Positions 27,771 through 37,500 of a DNA stretch of 64,000 nt are shown piece by piece. A program made the translations under genes and the position numbers. The stretch is from NCBI GenBank assembly GCA_963721365.1, contig CAVRJE010000015.1, positions 62,001 to 126,000 on the forward strand, read 5' to 3'. The DNA is from CAIQPS01 sp963721365 (lineage in GTDB: Bacteria > Actinomycetota > Thermoleophilia > RBG-16-64-13). The notes below the pieces were generated by a model. That model was not told where the DNA came from, ran no database searches, and saw nothing but the letters and a program-made list of their open reading frames with translations. Numbering within the stretch: position 1 is the first letter of the stretch; each line of letters begins with the position of its first letter.

Positions 27771-29475
27771 CTACCGATCGTCTTCGCGGAGCGTGCTGTC
27801 GACCGTCTGCTCGATCTCGCTGTCGAAGGTCGCGGAGCGAGCCGGCACGGCGGGAGGTCTCCGCGTCGCGTCCGAGCAGCGCCGATTCGCCTGCCATCAT
27901 CGCGTCGAAGGCTTTCGCCTTCAGCCGGCTGCGGGTGAGTTCGATCCGTGCGCGCATGGCGTCGTAGTCGGCGCCGCTCTCGCTCTCCGCCACCTCGGCC
28001 GCCGCCGGTGACTCAGCGCCACCGTTGGCCGGGCCGGCGGTTACGCGCATCGGTTCGCCGATGACGGGCGCGGGCGTGCCTGCGGACACTGCCACCGGCA
28101 CTGCCGGCTGCTATCGGCGCCGGTCCGCCCGGGGCATCCGCTCCGCTCTCCTCGTCGACGGCCGCGAAAGGCTTCTCCAGCTCCTCGCGGATCCGCCGCC
28201 TGGTCTCTTCGATGCGCGATTTCAGATCCTCGCCAAGGGCCGCCTCAGCGGCTGCCTCGGCAGGCACAGCACCATACTCCGGCAATGCCTCCTCCGGCGC
28301 CGGCGCTGCGGACTCCAGTTCCTGCTGGATCGCCGCAGTCTCCGCCATGGGGACCGGGGCGACGGTCTCGGGCCACGGAGCCGCGTCCCACGCCTCGTCG
28401 GCGCTGCTCTTCGGAAGCTCGATCTGAGGCCCCTCATACGGGAGCACGTCGTCGGGGACAACCGGCAACAACTCTTCGAGCTCGGCTTCGTCTTCGACGT
28501 AGAGGGCTGGTTCCCAGCCAGAACCGGGCAGGGGGTCCTCGAGCACCTCAGGAGTCACCAGTACGACGGAGTCCGAGGCGTCCATCGGGACGGGCGCTTC
28601 CTCGACTACAGGCACGGCCCAGTCCATCTGAGAAGGAGCCGGGGGGCGGGGAGCGGATGGCTGAGTATCGACCGCGGCAGCCGCTGCCATTTCGGCGGCA
28701 GCCGGTGCAGGCAACGCGTCTCGATCTTCCTCTGTCGCCACGACGTGCGCGAGTCCGGCGGCTGCAGCACCGCCGATTACCCAGGCGGCTGGACGGCTTT
28801 CGTCTTCGGGAGCGTGGGGTGCGGCAGGCACCTCAGTGGGCGCGTCCGCAGCTACGGTTGTTGCCATCGCGGCGGCAGTAACGGCCGCGACCGAAGCAGG
28901 CTCGGGCGCCGCCGCTTCCTCGACAGCGGTGACTTCCGGCACCGCGGTGACTACCGGAGCCTCGGCGACCTCGGGCGGCGCAGTGACCTCGGGGGCCGGC
29001 GCTTCTTCGACAGCGGTGACTTCCGGAAACTCGGTGACCTCGGGCGCCGCAGCCGCCTCGGGCGGTATGACGACAAGAGGCGTAGGCGCCGCCGGGGCCA
29101 CGTACGTGGGGATCTCCGGTACAGGAGGCGCGACGGCCTCCGGGGCGGGAGGAGCGGGTTCCATCGCGGGCGCAACCTCTGGCGCAACCTCTGGCGCAAC
29201 CTCTGGCGCGGCTACCGCCGGCGCGGGCTCAGGAACCGCCACGACAGCGGGCACCGGCACCTCTGCGGGTGCGGCCTCGGGCGTCACCGCCACAGCGGGC
29301 GCTCCGGCCGGAGCCCCGCCAGGCGCGGCGCTAGGCGAGGAAGACCGGCGCCCGGCGCGCTCGCCGGTGCTCCTGCAGTCCGGCTCGTCTTCGTCACCGC
29401 CTGTTTCTTCACGAACATGATGCCGAGGACAGCGCCAAGCGCTCCCCCCAACAGGAATCTAAAGAACCCGCCCAT
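27771..29475 (-). CDS. Membrane-tethered Pro/Ala/Glu-rich low-complexity protein
   Basis: About 565 aa. From ATG 29475 it starts MGGFFRFLLGGALGAVLGIM, a YtxH-like membrane helix. After a forward shift near 29330 comes a long stretch dominated by Ala, Pro, Val and Glu (e.g. APEVAPEVAPEVAP), then an Asp/Glu-rich middle (EDEAELEELLPVVPDDVLP) and a helical region (LKSRIEETRRRIREELEKP). More shifts near 28105 and 27840 lead to MRARIELTRSRLKAKAFDAM and the end FDSEIEQTVDSTLREDDR. Low-complexity linkers of this kind are typical of surface or cytoskeleton-like tethers; function unknown. The 3' end abuts the YhaM-like gene. Confidence 0.6.
29172..29207 (-). repeat. Three perfect 12-bp tandem repeats encoding APEV
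   Basis: On the plus strand GCAACCTCTGGC is repeated three times without mismatch (29172-29183, 29184-29195, 29196-29207). It encodes the PEVA unit of the low-complexity protein on the minus strand. The length is a multiple of three, so expansion keeps the frame. Confidence 0.85.
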
Positions 29476-29634
29476 AGTGCGCCCCTTCCTCAGCACCAAG
29501 CGACCCGAGCCGTCACGGTCCGACAGCATCAACTCTAACTTTATCAGCAACCTCTTCCGCCTTTTGAAGCGACGGCGTTAGTTTTGGGGACCATCCTTCC
29601 TATCGGCGGTGGTCCGGAGAACCTTGACCGGGGC

Positions 29635-30975
29635 CTAGTCCTCGCGACCCTTCGCATCCTCCTTCCGTAATGTACGGAGGCGACCGAGGAAATCCTTGAT
29701 TCTCGCCTCGAAACCGTTGTCCGTCGGCTGGTAGAACTCCCTGCCCGCGAGGCCTTCCGGCAGGTACCGTTGGGCATTGTAACCGCCGTCATCGTGCGGG
29801 TACTGGTATCCGACTCCGTGGCCCAGGTTCTTCGCCCCCGAATACCCGGTGCTGCGCAAGAAGACCGGTGGAGCTTGAGCCCCGTGTTCCTCGACTTCTC
29901 GAAGGGCCGCCTCTATCCCCAGGTACGAAGCGTTGGACTTCGGCGCGCAACTCAGGTAGGTCACTCCGTGTGCCAGGTTGATGCGGCATTCGGGCAGACC
30001 GACGAACTCGACGGCCCGGGACACGGCGATGGCCACCTCGAGAGCGCGCGGGTCGGCGTTGCCGATGTCCTCCGAGGCGAAGATGATCATCCGGCGGGCG
30101 ATGAATTTGGGGTCTTCTCCTCCGGTCAGCATGACGGCCAGGTAGTAGAGGGCGGCGTCGGGGTCGGAGCCGCGCAGACTCTTGATGAAAGCCGAGATGA
30201 TGTCGTAGTGGGCGTCGGCCTGCTTGTCGTAGAGCACGAGCTTCCGCTGGGCCGCGCCTTCGACCGTCGCCTCGTCCAGCGCATCCAGGCCCTTGGCCCC
30301 GGCCAGCACCAGGGACCGCTCGAGCAGGGTGAAGGCCCTGCGCGCGTCGCCCAGAGCGGCCTGGGCGATGAGGTCGAGCACCGGCTCGGGCACCACCGTC
30401 GGCACGCCGGCCGCGCCCCGAGCGGCCAGAGCGCGATCGAGCAGGGTGCGGATATCGGCGGGCGACAGCAGGTCGAACTGGTACAACTCGCAGCGCGAGA
30501 TCAGGGCCGGGATGACTTCGAAGTAGGGGTTCTCGGTCGAAGCGCCGATGAGCGTGACTATCCCGTCCTCGACGGCATGAAGGAGCGCGTCCTGCTGGCT
30601 TTTGGAGAAGCGATGGATCTCGTCGATGAAGAGCACGGTCCGGCGACCGGTCTGCGCCCGGCGGTCGCGCGCCCCGTCGATGACCCTGCGCACCTCGGCC
30701 ACCCCGGAACTGACCGCGGAGAGCTCCTCGTAGACCGCGCCTATCGTTGCCGCCACCAGGCGGGCCACCGTGGTCTTGCCGGTGCCCGGAGGCCCGAAGA
30801 AGATCATCGAGCCGACGGTATCGGTCTCGAGGGCCACGCGGAGCGGAGCGCCTTCCGCAAGCAGGTGACGCTGGCCGACTACTTCGTCGAGGGTGCGCGG
30901 CCGCATGCGGGCGGCGAGCGGGGCGTTCTGCGAGAGATCGGCACTCAGGCCGGAGCTGAAGAGATCCTCCTTCAT
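29635..30975 (-). CDS. rarA: Replication-associated recombination protein RarA/MgsA (AAA+ ATPase)
   Basis: 446 aa, intact, no frameshift. Walker A GPPGTGKTTVARLVAA, Walker B VLFIDEIHRFSKSQQDALL, sensor 1 IGASTENPYFEVIPAL and arginine finger in ISRCELYQF. The C-terminal RarA domain has KSLRGSDPDAALYYLAVML, GGEDPKFIARRMIIFASEDIG (in part), and PEGLAGREFYQPTDNG. RarA acts at stalled replication forks with SSB and the clamp. It is divergent from the HNH gene by about 80 bp. Confidence 0.94.
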   Translation of the reverse strand: MKEDLFSSGLSADLSQNAPLAARMRPRTLDEVVGQRHLLAEGAPLRVALETDTVGSMIFFGPPGTGKTTVARLVAATIGAVYEELSAVSSGVAEVRRVIDGARDRRAQTGRRTVLFIDEIHRFSKSQQDALLHAVEDGIVTLIGASTENPYFEVIPALISRCELYQFDLLSPADIRTLLDRALAARGAAGVPTVVPEPVLDLIAQAALGDARRAFTLLERSLVLAGAKGLDALDEATVEGAAQRKLVLYDKQADAHYDIISAFIKSLRGSDPDAALYYLAVMLTGGEDPKFIARRMIIFASEDIGNADPRALEVAIAVSRAVEFVGLPECRINLAHGVTYLSCAPKSNASYLGIEAALREVEEHGAQAPPVFLRSTGYSGAKNLGHGVGYQYPHDDGGYNAQRYLPEGLAGREFYQPTDNGFEARIKDFLGRLRTLRKEDAKGRED

Positions 30976-31052
30976 GCCCGGATTCTACCAGTGTCCGGGA
31001 CCGGGATTGGCTAAAATGGTTCCAGGCGCTTGCTGGCAGGAGGGGAAGAAGC

Positions 31053-31556
31053 GTGTCCCGACAGGTTCTGGTGTTGAACTCCACCTACGAGCCGATGAAC
31101 GTGTGCTCGCTGCACCGCGCCGTGGTGCTGCTGCTCAAGGGCAAGGCCGAGACCATCGAGGCCGCGGCCGGTCTCGTACGGTCGGAGAGGACGTTTCTCG
31201 TCGCGCCCGTCGTTATCCGCCTGCTCCACTACGTCCGCCTTCCCCGCTCGGAGGCACGGCGGGTGTCGCGCCGGGCGATCCTCGCCCGCGACGGCTTCCG
31301 TTGCCAATACTGCGGCAGCACGCGGCATCTGACCATCGACCACATCGTCCCCCGCAGCCGGGGAGGCGCCAGTTCGTGGGACAACGTCGTCACCTCGTGC
31401 GCGCCCTGCAACGTAAGGAAGGGAGCGTGCTTGCCGTCGGAGGTCGGAATGTCACCTTCGCGGAAGCCCCGCCCGCCGGTGCCGGGCGATTTCGTCCTCG
31501 CAGCCCAGCGCGTGATCCCGGATGCCTGGCTGCCCTACCTGGAGTTTGTCGCCTAG
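31053..31556 (+). CDS. HNH endonuclease-family protein
   Basis: 167 aa, intact, GTG 31053 with AGGAGG about 10 bases upstream. N-terminal QVLVLNSTYEPMNVCSLHRA is typical of an actinobacterial/cyanobacterial HNH family. The HNH motif: CQYCGSTRHLTIDHIVPRS, then SWDNVVTSCAPCNVRKG, with the two CxxC zinc pairs and the catalytic DHIVPRSRGG His. Length compares well with the family. Physiological DNA target not known; these are encoded alone in many genomes and are not part of a restriction system here. The stop overlaps by a few bases with that of convergent accA. Confidence 0.88.
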   Translation: MSRQVLVLNSTYEPMNVCSLHRAVVLLLKGKAETIEAAAGLVRSERTFLVAPVVIRLLHYVRLPRSEARRVSRRAILARDGFRCQYCGSTRHLTIDHIVPRSRGGASSWDNVVTSCAPCNVRKGACLPSEVGMSPSRKPRPPVPGDFVLAAQRVIPDAWLPYLEFVA

Positions 31557-32583
31557 CCGACTGGCGCTAGTCGACTCCGCCGGCGCGCCGGTCTCAGCGC
31601 CGAGTTCCGTCGCGTAGCGGCCCATGCGCAGGTACTTCTCGTGGCGCAGACGCAGTCGCTCCTCGGGGTCGAGCTTCTCCAACTCGCTGATGGCCAACTG
31701 TACCTGGCGCATCACGCGCTTGGCCGTGGCCCTGGGGTTGGTGTGCGCCCCTCCGGTGGGCTCGGGGATCACCCCGTCGATCAGCCCCAGCTCGAACAGG
31801 TCGATGGCGATGAGGTGCAGCGCCTCGGCGGCCTTGGGCCCCTCGGCCGAGTCGCGCCAGAGGAGAGCCGCACAGCCTTCGGGCGAGATCACCGAGTAGA
31901 TGGAGTTCTCGAGCATCAGAACGCGGTCGCACACTGCCAGAGCCAGCGCGCCGCCCGATCCGCCTTCGCCGATGACCACGGTCACGGTGGGGATCTTGAG
32001 CCCGGTGAAGGTCATGATGCTCGTGGCTATCGCTCCGGCCTGGCCGCCCTCTTCGGCGTCCTTGCCGGGGTAGGCCCCACCCGTATCCACCAGCGTCACC
32101 AGCGGCAACCGGAACTTCTCCGCGAGCCGCGCGAGGCGCATAGCTTTGCGGTAGCCTTCCGGCCGGGCCATGCCGAAGCTGCGCTCCTGCCGCTCTTCGA
32201 GCGTGTGGCCCTTCTGGTGGCCCACAAGGACGATCCGCCTGCCGCCGAGCGTGCCCAGGCCTCCCACGATGGCCGAATCGTCGCCGCGCATCCGGTCGCC
32301 GCTCAACTCCATGAAGTCGGGCAGCATGTGCGCGATGTAGTCGAGGGTCTGAGGCCGATCCTGGTGTCGGGCCAGCTGGACGACTTCCCAGGCGGCGGGG
32401 CCGGTCCCGCCGGTGGCGGAGCAAGTGCAGGCGCTCCTGGATCCTCTTGATCTCGTCGGAGTAGCCGTCGGGGAAGGCGGGCAGGTCGCGCAACTCCTGG
32501 AGACGCTGGAGCAACCGCAGGGCCTCGGTGGTGTACGATCTCGTCTTCTCGGAAGGTCTAGCCGGCTCGGCCACCGCCGTCAC
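31553..32583 (-). CDS. accA: Acetyl-CoA carboxylase, carboxyltransferase alpha
   Basis: About 342 aa. GTG 32583 overlaps the accD end. N-terminal RLQELRDLPAFPDGYSDEIK; a forward frameshift near 32405 leads to ARHQDRPQTLDYI, then MELSGDRMRGDDSAIVGGLG, GHQKGHTLEERQERSFGMARP, TLVDTGGAYPGKDAEEGGQA and EGGSGGALALAVCDRVLMLE, all conserved AccA motifs. The frame as written stays open past the HNH stop; one more shift near 31580 stops it at TAG 31553, overlapping the HNH stop by 3 bp. It forms malonyl-CoA together with AccD and the biotin components, which are not in the window. Confidence 0.9.
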
Positions 32584-33416
32584 CCCCTCCCAGGAAGTCC
32601 AGGCACCGCGACAGCCTATCTTTCAGATCCAGGCGATGCACCACCATGTCGATCTGGCCGTGAGCCAACTGCTTCTCCGAAGAGCCGAAGTCCGGGGGAA
32701 GCTTCTCCCGCGTCGTCTGCTCGATGATCCGGGTGCCGGCAAACTGCATGACCGCCCCGGGTTCGGCGATGATGATGTCGGCCACCGTTGAGAAGCTGGC
32801 AAAGACCCCTCCCGTGGTGGGGTGGGTCAGGATGGTGACGTAGGGCAGGCCGGCCTCGCCCACGATCCGGGCTGAGGTGACGGTCTTCGCCATCTGCATC
32901 AGCGAAAAGAGGCCTTCCTGCATGCGCGCGCCCCCGGAGGAGGCCACGACGACGAGAGGCCGGCGTTCCTGCACGGCCGCCTGCGCCAGGCGATAGAAGC
33001 GCTCTCCCAGCACCGAGCCCATGGAGCCGCCCATGAACTTGAAGTCCATGACGCCGAGGGCGGCCGGACGGCCGGAGATGGTACAGAGCGCGGCGAGCAT
33101 CGCCTCGGTCAGCCCCGTCTCCCGCTGAGCCTCGGCGAAGCGCTCGGTGTATGGGCGCAGGTCGAAGAACTCCAGGGGATCGGCCGGCCGGAGCTCGTCG
33201 GCGATGAAGCTCACGCTGCCCGCGTCGGCGAGCAGAGACACGCGGGCATGGGCCGGCATGGGATAGTGGTAACCGCAGTGGGGGCAGATGTGGACGTTCT
33301 GCTCCAGTTCGCCGTCCTGGAGGCGGATGGCGGCACTTCTTGCACTGCGGACCCGTCGCCTCGACCGGGGCCGGAGGCTCTCTCCGCGTGACCTGTACTG
33401 TCACATACTTAGCCAT
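32558..33416 (-). CDS. accD: Acetyl-CoA carboxylase, carboxyltransferase beta
   Basis: About 285 aa. ATG 33416 gives MAKYVTVQVTRREPP. The N-terminal zinc ribbon has CKKCR and, after one forward frameshift near 33333, CPHCGYHYP, so all four cysteines are present. The carboxyltransferase domain shows LGVMDFKFMGGSMGSVLGER, VVVASSGGARMQEGLFSLMQ, YVTILTHPTTGGVFASF and EPGAVMQFAGTRIIEQTTRE, all typical of AccD. Overlaps accA by 26 bp and starts 5 bp after fabF, indicating one transcript with the fab genes. Confidence 0.93.
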
Positions 33417-33421
33417 ACCGC

Positions 33422-34686
33422 TTAGCCGTCCCACCTCCGCAGCACTATGGCCGCATTGTGGCCGCCGAAGCCGAAGCTGTTGGACATGGCCACCCTCACC
33501 TGAGCCTCCCGGGCGACGTTGGGCACGTAGTCCAGGTCGCACTCCGGATCGGGCACCTCGAGATTGATCGTGGGAGGTACCTTACCAGCTTCCATGGAAA
33601 GAAGAGTAGCAGCCGCCTCGAGCGCGCCCGCTGCTCCCAGGCAATGGCCGAAGATGCTCTTGCTCGAGCTGACCATGACTTTGCCGGCGTGGTCGCCCAG
33701 CGCGAGCTTGATGGCCTTGGTCTCCATGGCATCGCCGAGGGGGGTCGAGGTGCCGTGCGCGTTGATGTAGTCGACTTCGGACGGGTCGATGTCCGCGTCG
33801 TGCAGGGCCCTGGTCATGGCAAGCCCGGCCGGCTCGCCGGTCTCTACCGGCTCGGTGAGGTGGGAGGCGTCGCCCGTCATCCCGTAGCCCACGAACTCGC
33901 CGTAGATGTGGGCATCGCGCGCGAGCGCGTGCTCGAGCTCTTCGAGCACCAGCACCCCGGCCCCTTCGCCCATGACGAAGCCGTCGCGTCCGGCGTCGAA
34001 CGGACGGCTGGCCCGCTCCGGCTCGTCGTTGCGGGTGGAGAGGGCGCGCAGCGCGGCGAACGCCGACATGCCTACCTGGTTGACGGCCGCCTCGGCCCCG
34101 CCGGCGAACATCGCGGTCGCGTCGCCGCGGCGGATGATGTTGAACGCGTCGCCCAGGGCGTTGTTGCCGGCCGCGCAGGCGGTGCAGGTGGCGTTGACCG
34201 GCCCCTGCAGCCCCAGGATGATGGAGCTGCAGGCCGAGGCCATGTTCGGGATCATCATGGGGATGAAGAAAGGACTCACCCGGGTGGGTCCCTTGGTGCA
34301 GCAGGATCTCGATCTGCTCGAAGAAGGTGTCGAGACCGCCCACGCCGGAACCGATGAGCGCTCCGACGGCGTAGGGGTCTTCGGCGATGGGGTAGTCCGA
34401 GTCCTCCCGGGCCATGACGGCCGCCGCCGCCCCGTACTGGGCGAAGCGGTCCATGCGCTTGGCCATCTTCTTGTCGATGAAGTCCTGAGCGTCGAAGTCC
34501 CTGACCTCGGCGGCGATCTTCACCGGGTAGTCCGTGGTGTCGAACCGCTGGATCGAGGCGGACTCCCGAGCGCCCGGCCAGCAGAGCGTCGAGGAACGGG
34601 CCCTTGCCGATGCCGATGGCCGATACCACGCCGACACCGGTCACCACGACCCGCTTGTATTCGACGGTCCTCGTCATACCCGTCAC
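33422..34686 (-). CDS. fabF: 3-oxoacyl-ACP synthase II
   Basis: About 420 aa. N-terminus RVVVTGVGVVSAIGIGKG, forward frameshift near 34565, then SIQRFDTTDYPVKIAAEV, and a second near 34285 leading to SPFFIPMMIPNMAS. The active-site Cys is in ATCTACAAGNNALGDA. Two His are in DYINAHGTSTPLGDAMET and FGHCLGAAGALEA; GVRVAMSNSFGFGGHN-type ending present as VRVAMSNSFGFGGHNAA. This condensing enzyme elongates acyl-ACP. Position follows fabG directly without an intervening acpP. Confidence 0.93.
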
Positions 34687-34698
34687 TCCTCCCGTTCC

Positions 34699-35454
34699 CT
34701 ATATACCGAGCCCACCGTCGACCGCCATGACGGCCCCGGTGATGAACGAAGCCGAGTCGCCGGCCAGGAAGGCTACGGCGTCCGCCACCGTCTCCGGCGT
34801 GCCGATGCGACCCAGCGGGATCTGATCGATAAGGGCGTTGCGCGCCGCTTCGGGCAAGGCCGCCGTCATCTCGGTCTCGATGTAGCCCGGCGCGACGGCG
34901 TTGACGCGGACGTTCCGCGACGCCACTTCGCGGGCCAGCGACTTGGTGAGCCCGATGAGCCCGGCCTTGGCAGCCGAGTAGTTGGCCTGGCCGGCGTTGC
35001 CCCGCCTGCCGACGACGCTGGAGATGCTGACGATGGAGCCGCGGCGGCGCTTGATCATGCCGCGCAGGACCGCCTTGCTCATGAGGAACGCGCCCTTGAG
35101 GTTCACCGCCATCACCGCGTCCCAGTGGCCCTCGCCCATCACCAACAGCAGTCCGTCGCGCGTGATGCCGGCGTTGTTGATGAGGATGTCCACCGGGCCC
35201 AACGCCTGCTCGACGGCGGCCACCGCCGCTTTCGTGTCGGCTTCCTTGGAGACGTCGGCCTTGACGAAGGTCGTGGCCCTGCCCGTGGCCTGTTCGATCT
35301 CGCGGGCCGTGTCGGCTCCGCTGTCGGTCAGGTCGACGATGGCTACTTTGGCTCCGCCTTCAGCGAGCCGCAGGGCGATGGCCTTCCCGATGCCCCTCGC
35401 CCCGCCGGTGACGAGCGCCACCCTGTCCTCCAAAGACCCGGCGCCTTCTGTCAT
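34699..35454 (-). CDS. fabG: 3-oxoacyl-ACP reductase
   Basis: 251 aa, intact. SDR fold: VALVTGGARGIGKAIALRLA (NADP-binding TGxxxGIG), NNAGITRDGLLLVMGEGHWD, and the catalytic Ser-Tyr-Lys: IVSISSVVGRRGNAGQANYS with YSAAKAGLIGLTKSLA. The end, ASFITGAVMAVDGGLGI, is the family C-terminus. Reduces beta-ketoacyl-ACP to beta-hydroxyacyl-ACP. Its start overlaps fabD's stop by 4 bp. Confidence 0.95.
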   Translation of the reverse strand: MTEGAGSLEDRVALVTGGARGIGKAIALRLAEGGAKVAIVDLTDSGADTAREIEQATGRATTFVKADVSKEADTKAAVAAVEQALGPVDILINNAGITRDGLLLVMGEGHWDAVMAVNLKGAFLMSKAVLRGMIKRRRGSIVSISSVVGRRGNAGQANYSAAKAGLIGLTKSLAREVASRNVRVNAVAPGYIETEMTAALPEAARNALIDQIPLGRIGTPETVADAVAFLAGDSASFITGAVMAVDGGLGI

Positions 35455-36392
35455 CTCGCGCCTCCCTCCGCCCCCAGGCCCTCGAGCGCCTTCAGCAGGG
35501 ACTCCCCGTCCCCGGTAGAGGCGACCGGAAGGTCTCGAGCGATGCGCTTCACTAGACCCGACAGCACGTTGCCGGGGCCGACCTCAAGGGCGGTGGCCGG
35601 AGGCTCCTGACTCTGCAGCAGCGCCTCCATGCTCTGGCTGAACCTCACCGGAGACATGAGCTGCCGGGCCATGACCTCGGCCAACTCGCCGGCTTCCGGC
35701 GCACGGACCTCGGTGGTGGAGAAGAAGGTCCCGGTACCGGCCAAGAATGTTACCTCAGACAGCGCCTGGGAGAGAGCCTGAGCGGCGCCGGCCATGAACG
35801 GCGTGTGGAAGGCGCCGGCCACCGCCAGAGGCACCACCCGCTTCGCGCCGGCCGCAGTCGCGGCTTCGCCGGCGGCGCGCACTCCCTCTATCGCCCCGGA
35901 GATCACGATCTGGCCCGGCGAGTTGTAGTTGGCCACCCAGACGTCGGCGACCGACGCGCAGGCCTGTTCCACGGCTTCGTTGTCCAGGCCGATGACCGCC
36001 GCCATCGTCCCCCCGCGCTCGTCGGCGCACGCCTGCATCGCCCGGCCCCGCGCCTCCACGACGTGCAGAGCGTCGGCAAAAGTGAGGCTTCCGGCGGCCA
36101 CCAGCGCCGAGTACTCCCCGAGGGAGTGGCCGGCAGCCACGGTGAAGCCGACGCCCGCTTCCGCGAGCACCCGCCAGGCCGCCACGCTGCAGGTCAGCAC
36201 CGCCAACTGGGTCCGGTCGGTCCGGGTGAGCTCCTCCATGGAACCGTGCCGGCACAATTCGCCGATGTCCCAGCCAAGGACGTCCGTCGCCTCGGCGAAC
36301 GCCTCCCGAGCTACCGGGTATTCCCACAGGTATTCCGCCATGCCCACTGCCTGGCTGCCCTGGCCGGGAAAGAGGATGAGCGTACCCGCCAT
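35451..36392 (-). CDS. fabD: Malonyl-CoA:ACP transacylase
   Basis: 313 aa, intact. MAGTLILFPGQGSQAVGMAE start; ATG 36392 chosen because the family begins with this strand. The active Ser lies in AAGHSLGEYSALVAAG (GHSLGE). Arg in VEARGRAMQ, His in GAFHTPFM, and the usual NYNSPGQIVISG. Transfers malonyl from CoA to ACP. One base separates it from the upstream fabH stop. Confidence 0.95.
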   Translation of the reverse strand: MAGTLILFPGQGSQAVGMAEYLWEYPVAREAFAEATDVLGWDIGELCRHGSMEELTRTDRTQLAVLTCSVAAWRVLAEAGVGFTVAAGHSLGEYSALVAAGSLTFADALHVVEARGRAMQACADERGGTMAAVIGLDNEAVEQACASVADVWVANYNSPGQIVISGAIEGVRAAGEAATAAGAKRVVPLAVAGAFHTPFMAGAAQALSQALSEVTFLAGTGTFFSTTEVRAPEAGELAEVMARQLMSPVRFSQSMEALLQSQEPPATALEVGPGNVLSGLVKRIARDLPVASTGDGESLLKALEGLGAEGGAR

Positions 36393-36393
36393 A

Positions 36394-37497
36394 TCAGTCA
36401 CTCCCGTCGTCGTCAGTCCGCCGGTCCCCGCCACCCGTGCCCCACCTCATGAGGCAGGCACCCCAGCTCAGGCCGGCGCCGAAACCCATCAGCAACAGCA
36501 GATCGCCGTCCTTCAACCGCCCATCCGCCCGCGCCTCGTTGAGACAGAGGGGGATCGAGGCCGAAGAGGTGTTGCCGTACTTCTGCAGATTCGTGTAGAC
36601 CTTGTCCCAGGGCAGGCCCAATTTCGCCACCGCCCCCTCGATGATGCGCAGATTGGCCTGGTGGGGCACGAAGAGGTCGATGTCGCCCACCTCGTAGCCG
36701 CACCGGTCGAGCACCCTCTTGGCGGAGTGCGTCACGACTCGCGTGGCGAACTTGTAGACCTCTTTGCCGTTCATTCGCAGGTAGTGCTGCCGGCCCGCCA
36801 CCGTCTCGCACGACGCCGGCATACGGGATCCTCCGGCCGGGATGGAAAGCGAATCGGCCCCGGAGCCGTCGCCGCCGAGGTCGAAACCCAGGATGCCCGC
36901 CGGCCGCCCCGCGGCATCGGCCGTGGCGGGACCCCGCCCAGCGGCGCCGGCGCCCTTCACCGTGGAGACGACGGCCGCGCCGGCGCCGTCGCCGAACAGG
37001 ATGGCAGTCGACCGGTCTTCCCAGTCGATCACCCGCGATATCGCCTCAGCTCCCACCACCAGGACATTGTCGCGCATGCCGCTGGCTACCGCCCCCGCCG
37101 CCATGGCCAGGGCGTAGATGAAGCCGGCACACCCGGCCGACACGTCAAAGGCTCCCGCGTTGACGCAACCGCAGCCGTGGGCGATGCGCGCAGCCGTCGC
37201 CGGCATTAGCTGGTCGGGCGAGATGCTCGCGGTGACCACCAGGTCGATCTTCTCCGCTTCAATACCCGCGTCGGCCAGAGCTTCCCGCGCCGCGAGCACG
37301 CCAAGGTCGGAGGAGCACACGCCCGGCTCGGCTATCCGCCTCTCGGCGATGCCCGTTCTTTGCCGGATCCATTCGTCGGACGTATCGAGGCCGGCTGCCA
37401 GATCGTCGTTGGTCACCACCTTGCCGGGCACGTAGGTGCCGAGGCCGATAATGGTCACAGGTCTCCCCAGGAGGGGGATCGGGCCGCTATGGGACAT
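36394..37497 (-). CDS. fabH: 3-oxoacyl-ACP synthase III
   Basis: 367 aa, intact. Catalytic Cys in FDVSAGCAGFIYALAMA; His and Asn in LFVPHQANLRIIEGA and YGNTSSASIPLCLNEA. TSDEWIRQRTGIAERRIAE and AILFGDGAGAAVV are conserved. It is about 40 residues longer than average FabH: there is an Ala/Gly-rich insertion (GAGAAGRGPATADAAGRPAG) before the usual GSDG-like region and a hydrophilic C-terminus. Starts fatty-acid synthesis from a short acyl-CoA; substrate preference (straight or branched) not evident. Upstream of fabD in the operon. Confidence 0.94.
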   Translation of the reverse strand: MSHSGPIPLLGRPVTIIGLGTYVPGKVVTNDDLAAGLDTSDEWIRQRTGIAERRIAEPGVCSSDLGVLAAREALADAGIEAEKIDLVVTASISPDQLMPATAARIAHGCGCVNAGAFDVSAGCAGFIYALAMAAGAVASGMRDNVLVVGAEAISRVIDWEDRSTAILFGDGAGAAVVSTVKGAGAAGRGPATADAAGRPAGILGFDLGGDGSGADSLSIPAGGSRMPASCETVAGRQHYLRMNGKEVYKFATRVVTHSAKRVLDRCGYEVGDIDLFVPHQANLRIIEGAVAKLGLPWDKVYTNLQKYGNTSSASIPLCLNEARADGRLKDGDLLLLMGFGAGLSWGACLMRWGTGGGDRRTDDDGSD

Positions 37498-37500
37498 CGG

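Noticed and set aside
28025..29581. A 518-residue plus-strand frame, Gly/Arg/Ser-rich, opposite the Pro/Ala-rich gene
   Set aside because: The Pro/Ala/Glu-rich protein has a proper start, membrane anchor and stop; the other frame is its complement with no ribosome-binding site.
34687..34698. Possible missed acpP between fabG and fabF
   Set aside because: The gap is only 12 bp, so no gene fits.
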